Below, piece by piece: positions 25,256-35,400 of a stretch of DNA of 64,000 nt. Under the pieces are notes generated by a model. That model was not told where the DNA came from. It did not search any database and was given only the letters and a program-made list of their open reading frames with translations. Position 1 is the first letter of the stretch. Each line of letters begins with the position of its first letter. Source of the stretch: CAZDRX01 sp964508225 (GTDB lineage Bacteria; Patescibacteriota; Gracilibacteria; Peribacterales; Peribacteraceae); contig CAZDRX010000004.1 of assembly GCA_964508225.1 (NCBI GenBank), positions 19,951-83,950 on the forward strand, read 5' to 3'. A program made the position numbers and the translations under genes.

Positions 25256-26131
25256 TTAGAGACTTGAGCGGATCAGGACGAAGAGTCCTGCTCCGACGAG
25301 TGTCAGTGTGATGCCGAGGATCAGTCTGCCCTTCAGATGGCGGTGGATTTCCGAAAGAAAGAGAAACAGGAAGATAGCTACCGTGAAGCTGAAGATGAGC
25401 GGGGATACGAAAAAGGCCTGTACGAAGGGGATATCCCACGGGAGAGCGCGTACGGTGGCGTAGTAACCGACAGCCACGAAGAGTCCGTACCACGCGAGAA
25501 GCCATCCTGCATAGAGCCTGAGCGTCGTCGTGACCGTATGGTAGCCGGAAGGCTTCTGTGGCTTTGCAGCAGGCACAGGTTCCGGAGCAGTCTTCTTCGG
25601 GAGAGGAGCGGCCGGATCCGTGAAGTTGATGACCGGCTTCGGCTTCGGCGGCGCTGCCGGCGGGGTTGGAGCCTGGCGTACAGGAGTCGCAGCAGGTTGC
25701 TGCTGAGCCCTGAGCGGGACCGTTGTATTGACGGCTTGCACGGAGACCTGCACGGTCTTTGCATCCTTCTGCCACGATTCCAGATCCGGATCATTGTACT
25801 TGGGGAGCGTTCCCATCGGTGCGAGCATCGTGAGCGTGAGCTTCTGGTCGCTCCGGAGCTTCTCGAAGGCTTCGCGCTTTGCGGCAGCCTGAATCGTGCC
25901 GCGGCGTACAGTTCCTGCGCTGTCCGTTCCTTCGAACGCAAAGGTCATGCCGGGAGATCCGGAAGGAGTCGCCGAGCTTGCCGGACGGTTTCTCGAGGCT
26001 TCCGTGATCTCAATCGAGTCCAGATTGAGGTCTTCGACTGCCTTTTTGGCAGACGCAGCATCCGGCGAGTCGATCGACCCGCGGACTTCCTTGCCATCCT
26101 CATTGATCGCGCGGTACGAGTAAACAGGCAT
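25256..26131 (-). CDS. Membrane protein with two GspF/PilC N-terminal-like motifs
   Basis: 291 residues from ATG 26131. The first 45 residues (MPVYSYRAINEDGKEVRGSI, then AASAKKAVEDLNLDSIEI) match the small N-terminal motif of GspF/PilC pilus-platform proteins. A second copy starts near residue 62 (FAFEGTDSAGTVRRGTIQAA). A Pro/Ala/Lys linker leads to four C-terminal helices (about 205-285). The helical GspF cytoplasmic domains themselves are absent, so this is not a platform protein. It may dock to a type IV pilus ATPase or have reused the motif. Function unknown. Confidence 0.6.
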   Translation of the reverse strand: MPVYSYRAINEDGKEVRGSIDSPDAASAKKAVEDLNLDSIEITEASRNRPASSATPSGSPGMTFAFEGTDSAGTVRRGTIQAAAKREAFEKLRSDQKLTLTMLAPMGTLPKYNDPDLESWQKDAKTVQVSVQAVNTTVPLRAQQQPAATPVRQAPTPPAAPPKPKPVINFTDPAAPLPKKTAPEPVPAAKPQKPSGYHTVTTTLRLYAGWLLAWYGLFVAVGYYATVRALPWDIPFVQAFFVSPLIFSFTVAIFLFLFLSEIHRHLKGRLILGITLTLVGAGLFVLIRSSL

Positions 26132-26136
26132 GGGGA

Positions 26137-27234
26137 TTACTGGGCGAGTTCGTAAGCCGAAATGTTCTTCAGCATGTATTCGACGGCGCTGCGGAGCCGT
26201 GCGTCGGCGATGAGCTCGAAGTGATTTCCGTCCGTCCAGTCCTTGAAGGCGATGATGTCCGAGCCCTGCGTCTTGATCTGGCCATCGCGCGCATCCATGG
26301 ATGCAGACGAGCCGGCGACGAGGTTCAGGATGATGGCACCCTGACCGAGCTCCGCGATATCCACCATGCCGAATTCGACATGCCAATGATTGCTCGTGGT
26401 GGCACCGAAGGATTTGAAATACCAATTCTTGTGAACAGGAATACAGAAAGCGATATGACTGGTGCAGTACTTCTGCGTCCAGAGGCCGGGCTGGTCGTAA
26501 CTCTGTTTCATGAGCATGAGCACCTGCTGTTCCATGTCTGCACTCTGTGCGGAAGCGACCGAGGACGCTTGTGAGGCTACGGAAGAACGCACCGACGATA
26601 CGGACGGGGCAGACGAAACAGCCACCGAAGCGGCAGAAGACGAGGGCTCTGTCAGAATATCGACGCAGATACCCGAGCAGTCGGCACCACCGTTCTTCGG
26701 ATCGCAGCTGTCACTGGGATCATCGATGCAGACCTCGCCGGAACCGCAGGGGAAAGCCGCGATTCCTCCGCACATCTTCCGGCTCGAAACGCTCGAAGAG
26801 ATGACAGAAGATTCCGCCGAAGACGTGCTGACACTTGAGGCTTCCAGAACCGTGACTTCGGAGACACGCATGAGCATTCCTCCGGCTTCCACGGTGGGCT
26901 GCACCGATCCCTGCACTTCCACGCGTTTGCCGACGTAGTTGCCAAGATCCAGGTTTGCATCCGTCGACTCGAGGACGATGAGCTGGCCGTCATCAAGCGT
27001 GAGCTTGTGCGTGCCCTGCTGATACACGCTGACTCCCAACTCTTCCAGAACACCCGTATAGCTGACGTTGGCCGTCATGACGGTGCCATCCGAACTTTCT
27101 TCGGAAGAGGCCGAGGATGAGGAGCTTCCTTCACCGTCCTGCGTACTGCGGAGGCCGAGCGTGCATGCGGTGAGCACGACGCCGAGCGTGAGGAGGGCGG
27201 AAAAAGCAATCGCGGGGATGCGGCTTTTTGTCAT
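26137..27234 (-). CDS. Ser-rich lipoprotein with OB-like and Cys-rich (Kazal-like) segments
   Basis: 365 residues from ATG 27234. Signal sequence IPAIAFSALLTLGVVLTAC with lipobox LTAC, then a Ser/Glu linker, a beta-rich region (YTGVLEELGVSVYQQ to GGMLMRVSEVTVLE) resembling an OB-fold, a second Ser linker, an eight-cysteine module (MCGGIAAFPCGSGEVC then DCSGICV), a third Ser/Ala/Val linker, and a C-terminal domain with PVHKNWYFKSFG. The modular Ser linkers are like those of the 17894 protein. A TATACT box is about 24 nt upstream. The Cys module resembles Kazal-type inhibitor modules, by eye only. Confidence 0.65.
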   Translation of the reverse strand: MTKSRIPAIAFSALLTLGVVLTACTLGLRSTQDGEGSSSSSASSEESSDGTVMTANVSYTGVLEELGVSVYQQGTHKLTLDDGQLIVLESTDANLDLGNYVGKRVEVQGSVQPTVEAGGMLMRVSEVTVLEASSVSTSSAESSVISSSVSSRKMCGGIAAFPCGSGEVCIDDPSDSCDPKNGGADCSGICVDILTEPSSSAASVAVSSAPSVSSVRSSVASQASSVASAQSADMEQQVLMLMKQSYDQPGLWTQKYCTSHIAFCIPVHKNWYFKSFGATTSNHWHVEFGMVDIAELGQGAIILNLVAGSSASMDARDGQIKTQGSDIIAFKDWTDGNHFELIADARLRSAVEYMLKNISAYELAQ

Positions 27235-27329
27235 CAGAGTTTGGGGGAACGTAGCACAAGTATAGTCCGATCCTGCGCACCGCAAAACTTGAACTCGCGT
27301 CCCGTGCAGGATTGTGTACACTGCGCCTG

Positions 27330-28529
27330 ATGTACGAACCGGATGCCATTATTCTTCGCAAATACGCTGACCTTCTCGTCAAGTACGCACTGGGGGGCGG
27401 AAGCGGCGCCAAAAAAGGGGAAGTCGTTCAGCTGAACGTCCCCGATACGGCGAAGCCTCTTTATAAGGAACTCCTTCGTGCAGTTCTTGAGTGTGGCGCC
27501 TTCCCGAAGACGAATTTCATTCCGACCGGTACCGATCGCACGTTCTTCGACGCCGCTTCCGAGGAGCAGCTCGTGTTTTTCCCGGAGAAGTACAGGCATG
27601 CCGAGGCCGATCTCATCGACCATCAGGTCTCCATCATTTCTGATGCAGATCCAAACGAGCTCAAGGGGCTCGATCCCGCGCGTCTCTTCAAGGCCATGGA
27701 TGCCCGCAGAAAGTTCCGTGACTGGCTCTTCGAAAAGGAGCGCGTTGGCCGTTTCAGTTGGACGCTTGCGCTCTACGGCACACCCGCGATGGCAAAGGAG
27801 GCGAACATGACGGAGCAGGAGTACTGGGCTGAGATCATCAAGGCGTGTTACCTCGATGCGGAGGACCCGATTGCCGAGTGGAAGAAGATCCAGATCGAGC
27901 AGGATCGCGTGAAGGCAGCGCTCGACGCTTTGCAGATCGAGTGGCTGCACGTGAAGGGCAGGCACATTGATCTCAGGGTACAGCTCGGGAAGAACCGCAA
28001 GTGGCTGGGAGGCAGCTGCCGCAATATTCCGAGCTTCGAGCTCTTCATTTCGCCCGACTGGCGCGGCACCTCCGGTACGATCTTCTTCAACCAGCCCCTC
28101 TACCGCTACGGCAACATCCTCCGCGACATCACGCTGGAGTTCAAAGACGGGCTTGTCGTCCGTGCTGAGGCCAAGGAAGGCCAGGATGTCCTTCTTGGCA
28201 TGATCAAGCGCAACAATGCTGACAAGATCGGCGAGTATTCACTCACGGACAAGCGCTTCTCGCGCATCACGAAGTTCATGGCAAATACGCTCTTCGACGA
28301 GAACATCGGCGGAGAGTTCGGCAATACACATCTTGCGCTCGGCCGCGCGTACAAGGACAGCTTCACCGGAGACATGGGCAAGCCGACCGAGGCCGAATGG
28401 GATGCCATGGGGTACAACGACTCGCCCGAGCATACCGATATCATCTCGACGGAGGATCGTACGGTCACAGCCACCCTTCCGGGAGGCAAGGAAATGGTGA
28501 TCTTCAAGGACGGCATGTTCACGGTCTAA
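27330..28529 (+). CDS. M29-family metalloaminopeptidase
   Basis: 399 residues from ATG 27330, with TACACT ending 7 nt upstream. M29 aminopeptidases (PepS/AmpS) are cytosolic dimetal exopeptidases. Metal-ligand regions are visible: PSFELFISPDW, the GEYSLTD segment, NTHLALGRAY, and EHTDIIS near the C-terminus. The helical N-terminal domain is complete. Cell-envelope-independent peptide recycling is the usual role. It converges with the DsbA-like gene and the two share a bidirectional terminator. Confidence 0.9.
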   Translation: MYEPDAIILRKYADLLVKYALGGGSGAKKGEVVQLNVPDTAKPLYKELLRAVLECGAFPKTNFIPTGTDRTFFDAASEEQLVFFPEKYRHAEADLIDHQVSIISDADPNELKGLDPARLFKAMDARRKFRDWLFEKERVGRFSWTLALYGTPAMAKEANMTEQEYWAEIIKACYLDAEDPIAEWKKIQIEQDRVKAALDALQIEWLHVKGRHIDLRVQLGKNRKWLGGSCRNIPSFELFISPDWRGTSGTIFFNQPLYRYGNILRDITLEFKDGLVVRAEAKEGQDVLLGMIKRNNADKIGEYSLTDKRFSRITKFMANTLFDENIGGEFGNTHLALGRAYKDSFTGDMGKPTEAEWDAMGYNDSPEHTDIISTEDRTVTATLPGGKEMVIFKDGMFTV

Positions 28530-28562
28530 AAAAACGGCGGGGGATTCCCGCCGTTCCTTGTT
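28528..28562. terminator. Bidirectional rho-independent terminator
   Basis: Stem ACGGCGGG (28534-28541), loop GGATT, CCCGCCGT (28547-28554). On the minus strand it is followed by a run of seven T, ideal for the DsbA-like gene. On the plus strand by TCCTTGTTTTT, serving the aminopeptidase. Confidence 0.85.
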
Positions 28563-28576
28563 TTTGCGTGCGCTGA

Positions 28577-29350
28577 TTACTCCGCCATGATTTTGTCCGA
28601 GAACTGCCAGAAGGCATCGCCTCCTTTCAGCTTGCCTGCGCACTCTGCGCCGATGGCCATCGGCATAGCCTCCGGATGGAAGCTGAGCGGGAAGTGACGC
28701 AAGACCCACATGACTTTGCCGTCATACTTCTGCAGAAGCTTCTGGTGCGTGGGGTGCACGGAGTGACAGAACGGACACTGGTAGTCCGAGTACTCGATGA
28801 TGGCGATCTTCGCATCACGGCTGCCCCTGAAGTACTCCTTCTCGAGGTCGACCGGAATGACAGTTCCTGCTTCCACGGCTGACTGGTCCGTCACTTTCGC
28901 GTTCTGGTCAGCAAGCATCATGTCGATGTTCTTCTCAAAGTTCCCGATGGGCTGAGCGCCGGAAATGACGCGTGCCTTCTTGGAGCGCAGGTCGTACAGA
29001 ATGTTGCCGGGGGTGCCGTTGACACCGGCTGCCTGACCTTCGGCTGTCTCCTGCTCGATCTTCTTCTTCAGAGCCCCGTCCTCGTCGGTGAGACAGCTCT
29101 CGAAGTCGGCCTTGTCGATGCCGATGTCTGCAGCGTAGGCCAGCATGCGGTCGGTCACATTCGCCTGGGGAGCCTGCTGTTGCTGAGCGGAGGGAGCTGT
29201 GGGAGCGTTCGGGGCGGCGGGAGCCTTGCTTCCTCCGAACTGGACGCTTCCGGAGGTGATCGCCAGAACCGCTCCGGCGATGAGGCCGAGGAGGAACATC
29301 GCGACACCGAACCAGACATTCTGCTGGGTATCGTTATCTTTGGGAGACAT
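28577..29350 (-). CDS. DsbA-like thioredoxin-fold protein with halves in permuted order
   Basis: 257 residues from ATG 29350. Anchor helix (12-33), Pro/Ala/Gln linker, then residues 65-148 match the C-terminal half of canonical DsbA/Thioredoxin_4 proteins (helix MLAYAADIGIDKADFESCL, the cis-Pro loop GVNGTPGNILYD with Pro114, and SGAQPIGNFEKNID). After a linker, residues 160-257 match the N-terminal half: DAKIAIIEYSDYQCPFC with the CPFC redox pair (Cys192, Cys195), RHFPLSFHPEAMPMAIG, ECAGK, DAFWQFSDKIM, where the protein ends. The order is thus reversed. Presumed extracellular thiol-disulfide oxidoreductase. Confidence 0.85.
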   Translation of the reverse strand: MSPKDNDTQQNVWFGVAMFLLGLIAGAVLAITSGSVQFGGSKAPAAPNAPTAPSAQQQQAPQANVTDRMLAYAADIGIDKADFESCLTDEDGALKKKIEQETAEGQAAGVNGTPGNILYDLRSKKARVISGAQPIGNFEKNIDMMLADQNAKVTDQSAVEAGTVIPVDLEKEYFRGSRDAKIAIIEYSDYQCPFCHSVHPTHQKLLQKYDGKVMWVLRHFPLSFHPEAMPMAIGAECAGKLKGGDAFWQFSDKIMAE

Positions 29351-29485
29351 ACGGGTGATTGGGGAAAAATGCTGGGTAAGTATAGGTAGGAGCAGGCAGA
29401 AAGTGAACTGGCTAGAACGCCTGATGTATCGTGAATTGTTGTTTGGAGGCTTTGTGATAGCCTGTGACCACTTCCCCCGATCCGC

Positions 29486-32400
29486 ATGCCCGCCTTCTCT
29501 CTGAAGACATTCTTCTTCGGCAGCACACTTCGCATCGCTGTCACCGTCTCCGTTCTCGTACTTGCCGCAGCTGCTCTCCTGGGCACGCTCCTGTTGTCGA
29601 TTCCGGAAGCGTATGAATTTCCTCAGAATCAGAAAATTTCTGCCACGTCCGTACTGCGTCTCTCCTTTCCGGAACTCATGCAGCACGATTCGGTCGGGCA
29701 GCACATCTCCATCTCGTCATCGCTGGAAGTGACAAAGACGTGGGACGGAGAGACCCTCGTTCTCCAGCCTTCTGCCCCCCTTGCTCAGGATTCCGTCGTA
29801 GTGGTGACCGTGGACGGTGCGGCGCTCAGGTCGGATGGCACGATGCTTGGCAAGGATATGAAGTTCACCTTCACCGTTGCGGGTGCCCCCGTTCTCGCTG
29901 CAGCGCTCCCTGCGCCGGATTCCGTTTCCGTTCCCACAGACGCCGATATTCTCCTCGTCTTCGACCGTCCCGTGATCGCACTCACGCAGGTTCAGGGTGA
30001 TGCGTCACTCTCCAAGCTGAAGGAACTGCCTGTGCACATCACGCCGGAACTTCGCGGAAGGTGGAGATGGCTCGGCACCACCACGGCATCATTTCACCCG
30101 GAACAGGGGCTTGTACCCGCAACGCGCTACACCGTGACAGTCCCTCCGGGAATCAGGACGGTATCCGGCGATGTCACGGAGAAAGACTTGAGCTGGAGCT
30201 TCGAGACGCAGCGCCCCCGTCTTCTTTCCACGGAACCCTCGGAGGGCTCCATGAGTGCAGGGTCTACCACGACTCCCGCATTCACCTTCAATACCCAGAT
30301 TGATCTCATCAGTGCGAGGGATTCGATCCAGCTTTTCAGGATGGTGGCAGGAAAGCAGACCCCTGCGCCTGTGGCTTCCGTGCGCTACGGAACACGTGAG
30401 GACGACGATGGCACGATGATCACGGACAAGAGCATCGTCGTCGCAGTTCCCGCGGCTCCGCTCTCCTTCGGTACTTCGTACACTGCGACGGTGCAGTCGG
30501 GCATCCGCGGACTCAAGGGGTCCCTCGGATCTTCCACGGGATCCTCTGTCCGTTTTTCGACGGTCGGGGAATTCAAGGTGATTAGAACGGTCTACGAAAA
30601 CGGGTCTTTGCAGATCGATTTCTCGAGCCCTGTGGATGCGGTGAACCTCGCTGATGTCATCAGCTTTGATCCACCAGTGGGCCTTGAGGACGAGTCGGGG
30701 AGCACGTACGAGACGAATTCGTGCGAGTACGGTGATGTCTGCGATCCCACAAACAATCCTGTCGTTCAGCGCTTCAGCTCTTTCTACCCGAAGCTGAAGC
30801 CGAGCACGAAGTACACGATGAAACTCCTCCCCAAGCTTGCGGACCGCTATGGCCAGCATCTCAAGGCTCCGTACACGTTTGGGATCACCACCCCGAAACT
30901 CGATTCCGAGGTCTTCATCCACCCGCGGGACAAGAGCTTCTCCGTGTTCGAGGCAAAGAAACCGCCCGTGTACTACGTGAATGGCGTGAACGTGAAGACG
31001 CTTGACGTGGAATTCGGCCATCTGACATTCGAGACCTTCCTTGGCATCCGCGAGAATGCGGTGAGGCAGGGGTACCCGGTGCAGCCCGTAACGGACATCG
31101 CCTCGAAAACCGATCAATATCAGAAGAAAACGATCAGGACTTCGGGAAAGCTCGACCTCTGGGAATCCAAGACGGTGGATCTCGAGAAGACCTTCGGGAA
31201 AGTCGGTCCGGGGATCTATGTCCTTTCCGTAACATCACCCGAGTGGGAAGCGAAGCCCTACGTGCCTGCCGTCGAGCAGCGCTACTTCGTCCTCACGAAT
31301 ATGGCCCTCACGGTGAAGTACTCTGGCAGCCGCCTCCTCGCATGGGTGACGGATTTGCAGACGGGTGAACCGGTCTCCGGAGCGCTCGTGAAGATCCGTT
31401 CTCTGAAGGGGGATACCCCTGCGTCCGGCACGACGGACAAGAACGGTTTTTATGAAGCACCGCTGCCGCTTGGCAAGATGACCAATTCCGAGAGCGACTG
31501 GATGCCTGAATTCTGGGTGACAGCGGAGAAGGGGAATGACTTTGCCTTCACGGGCAGCGATTGGAGCAGCGGCATTCTCCCGTACGACTTTGACGGGGTG
31601 AATGCGGATTTCCGCTCGCCGCTCTCACCGCCGAATCGAATGCTTTCCGTTCTGTACACAGAGCGTCCGCTCTACGGAGCGGGGGACACGGTCTACTTCA
31701 AAGGCATCGCACGCGTTCTGGATAACGACGGAAAGATCACGGTTCCGGACGTCTCACGTTCGATGGTGGTCACGGTGATGGATCCGGTCGGTACGGAAAT
31801 CTACTCGAAGACATTGAAGCTGAGTGAATTCGGATCGTTCTCGGATTCCTTCCCGATCGCCGAAGAGGCTCCGCTCGGACAGTACTCCGTGCAGGCGAAG
31901 ATGATTCCGGATGCGGATCTGGAGAGTTACTCGTGGTCCAGCTTCAGCGTTCTTGCCTACCGTAAGCCCGAATATAAGGCCACCGTCACGACAGATAAGG
32001 ACGAGTATGTGGGGGGAGAGAAGGCCGCTGTCACGGTGTCGGGGCAGTATTACTTCGGAGCCCCGATGGCCGGAGCATCGGTGGTCTGGAGAGCACTCAC
32101 GTCGAATTACTACTTCAATATGTACACAGACGGGTGGTACTCGTTCGCTCTTGAGGATGCGTGGTGCTGGAGAAATTGTTCGCGAGGCGAGAATCTTTTG
32201 ACGGACGGCAAGGGCACGCTCGATGAAGCCGGTCTCCTGAAGCTTTCTGTTCCTCTCACGATCGACGATAAGCCCGTGAGCCAGCTCGTCACCCTGGAAG
32301 CCGATCTCACAGACAAGAATAATCAGGTGGTGAGTACGCGCTCGTACGTGGTCGTGCACAAGTCCGAGGTGTACGTGGGTATCGCAAGTGACGATTACGC

Positions 32401-35400
32401 GGTTTCCGCCGGGGAAAAGGCTTCCGTGAAGCTCATCACGCTCACGCCGGAAGGCAAAGCTGCACCGGGCACGAAGGTGAACGTCAGTCTCTATTCGCGC
32501 ACATGGAACGTCGTGAAGTCGAAGGGCATCGATGATGCCTACTACTACGACAGTGAGCCCGTCGATACCTTCCTGCGCTCGACCAGCGTTGTCACGGGTG
32601 AGGATGGCAAGGCGAAGGCAGAGCTGCTCCTCCCCGACGGCGGAGAGTACCGCGTCGTGGTCATGGCAAAGGACGCAAACGGACATGAGGCCAAAGCCGG
32701 ATGGTCGCTCTACGCGTTTGCCGATGCTTACTTCAACTGGCCGCGTACAAACAACGACCGTATTCAGGTCATCGCGGACAAGCCGTCCTACAAGGTAGGG
32801 GACACGGCCAAGCTCATTGTGAAGACGCCGTATCAGGGCAAGGGCGTGAAGGCTCTCGTGACAATCGAGCGCGACCAGATTATCGAGAAGCGTGTCATCG
32901 ACGTGAAGAGCAGCGCGCTTCCTGTTGAAGTCGAAATCAAGGACGACATGATCCCGGTCGCATACGTGTCGGTCGTCGTCTTCAAGCCGCGCCTCGGCGA
33001 AACCTTCGATGACAACGGCGTGGATACCGGTGCTCCGGCATTCAAGATCGGGTATGCCCGTCTTTCGATCGATACAGCTCCCAAGAAAATCGATCTGAAG
33101 ATCGAGACGGATAAGGAGAAGTACCTTCCGGGAGACAAAGTGCAGGTGAAAATTTCCTCGAAGGATGCCGCCGGGGCCCCCGTACAGACAGAGCTTTCGC
33201 TCGGTGTCGTCGATTTGAGCTTGCTCGATCTCACGGGCTTTTCACTTCCGGACATCGTTTCCAGTTTCTACTACGAGCGTGGCGTGGGTGTGCAGACAGC
33301 AAGCATGCTTCTCAACCTCATGGAGCGCTTCAAGCCCGGAAGCAAGGGAGGCGACGGCGCAGCGGACGGAGAATCCAAAACGCGCGGAAACTTCAAAGAC
33401 ACGGCGTACTGGAATCCCTCCATTATCACCGGAAAAGACGGCACGGCTTCGGTCACCTTCACGCTTCCGGACAACCTGACGACGTGGCAGCTTCTCGCCA
33501 TCGGTTCCACGAAGAAGCATCTTTTCGGCGCCTTCGCCAAGAACGTGATCGAAACCAAGCGTGTGATCCTGCGTCCGGTGCGCCCGCGCTTCGCAGTGAG
33601 AGGCGACAAGATCACCCTCGGAGCGATCGTGCACAATTACCTCGAGGAAGATGCGAGCTTCAAGGTTTCGCTGAAGGCGGAAGGACTCACTCTGCAGGGC
33701 AGTGCGGAGCAGACCGTGAAGATTCCGAAAGGCGGAAATGCGAAAGTGCTCTTTCCGGTGAAGGTGAATGATGCGACGGGCGCCGTGCTTCATTTCCGGG
33801 CAGAGGGTCCGGAGGCCGTCGACGATATCATCGAGAGTTTCCCGGTCTGGGAATACGGCACCGCACAGACGAATGCGACTTCCGGTGTCACCGAAGACCG
33901 TGCGACGGAGACAGTGCTCATTCCGTCCGCGAAGGACGCCGCCGAGGGAACGCTCTCGGTCAGTGTCGCACCCAGCCTTGCAGTGTATCTCACGAAGGGG
34001 CTCCAGTATCTGAGCGCGTATCCGTACGGTTGTGCGGAGCAGGTTGCCTCGAGCTTTATTCCTGATCTCGCGCTCAAGCAGCTGCAGGGCTTCGGGCAGT
34101 TCCGCGTCACGGACAACGCCGTACTCGAGAAGCAGATTCTTGCCGGGCTTCAGAAGCTCTACACGTACCAGAATCCCGACGGAGGATTCGCATATTTCTC
34201 CGGAGGACAATCCTATGCGTATCTTACGGCGTACATTCTCGATGCTCTCCGAATCACGAAGGAAACGGGATACGGAGTGGATGCAGGCGTAACTGATCGT
34301 GCGCTGGGCTACCTGAAGTCCGCAGTGGCAGACAGAAGTGCCAGTGGCAGTCTTGACGCTGCCAGCCGTGCATACATTCTCTACGTACTCTCTGAATTCG
34401 GCTCGTTTGATACTGCATCCCTGAATGCCCTCCTGCAGAAGCCGGAGGAGCTCCCGCTGTTTGCGCGGGCGCACATCGCGATGGCGTACCAGCGGGCAGG
34501 CAATTCCACGAAGGCGAGGTCCGTCCTCGCGGACATTCTGAACACGGCAAAAGTGGACGCACGTTCCGCGCACTTCGAGGAGGTGGACAATGCCCGCTAC
34601 TACGCTGCGATGAACACGGACACGAAGACGTCGGCGATTGTGCTCAAGGCTCTCGCAAGAATCGAGCCGGATCATGCACTCGTCCCCAAGATCATCAGGA
34701 GCATCCTGCTCGATCGACACGACGGCCACTGGGACTCGACGCAGACGACTGCACAGGTCATCCTCGCGTTCGTCGAGTACCTGAAGAAGACCGATGAGCT
34801 CTCGTACGATTACCAGCTGGGTATCGAAATCGCCGGAACCAAGAAGCTTGATGCGCACTTCGCGAAGCCCAAGCTAGAGCGCAGAGAACTGGTACTGCCC
34901 CTCGGCGGACTTGCGCGCGGAAAAGAAACCGACGTCAGTGTCGGCAAGACCGGTCCCGGCAGGCTGTACTACGATATCGCATTGCAGTACTTCTACACGC
35001 CGGACGAACTTTCTCCGGCGGAAGAGGGGATCGGTATTCTCCGCGAGACGAAGCCTCTCACGAAGGCCGACGCATCGATGAAAGTAGGATCCACTCAGAA
35101 GGTCACGCTCACCATCACGGTGCCGGAGACGCGTCACTTCGTCGCTGTCGAGAGCATGCTCCCTGCCGGATTCGAAGCGATCGACCTTCAATTCGCGACC
35201 AGTCAGCAGGGTCTTCTGGAGTATGCCGCGAACCCGTCATCGACGTGGGAGGATTACTGGAAGATGCAGATGTGGAGATTCTCGCACATCGAATACCGCG
35301 ATGACCGCGTATTCCTGTTCGCAGATGAGCTTCCGCCGGGCGTGTACAAGTACGAGTACCTCGTCCGTGCGACGACTCCGGGAACGTTCCGTGAGCGCCC

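Noticed and set aside
25256..26131. Type II secretion/pilus platform protein GspF
   Set aside because: Only the small N-terminal motif is present (twice). The duplicated helical T2SSF domains are missing.
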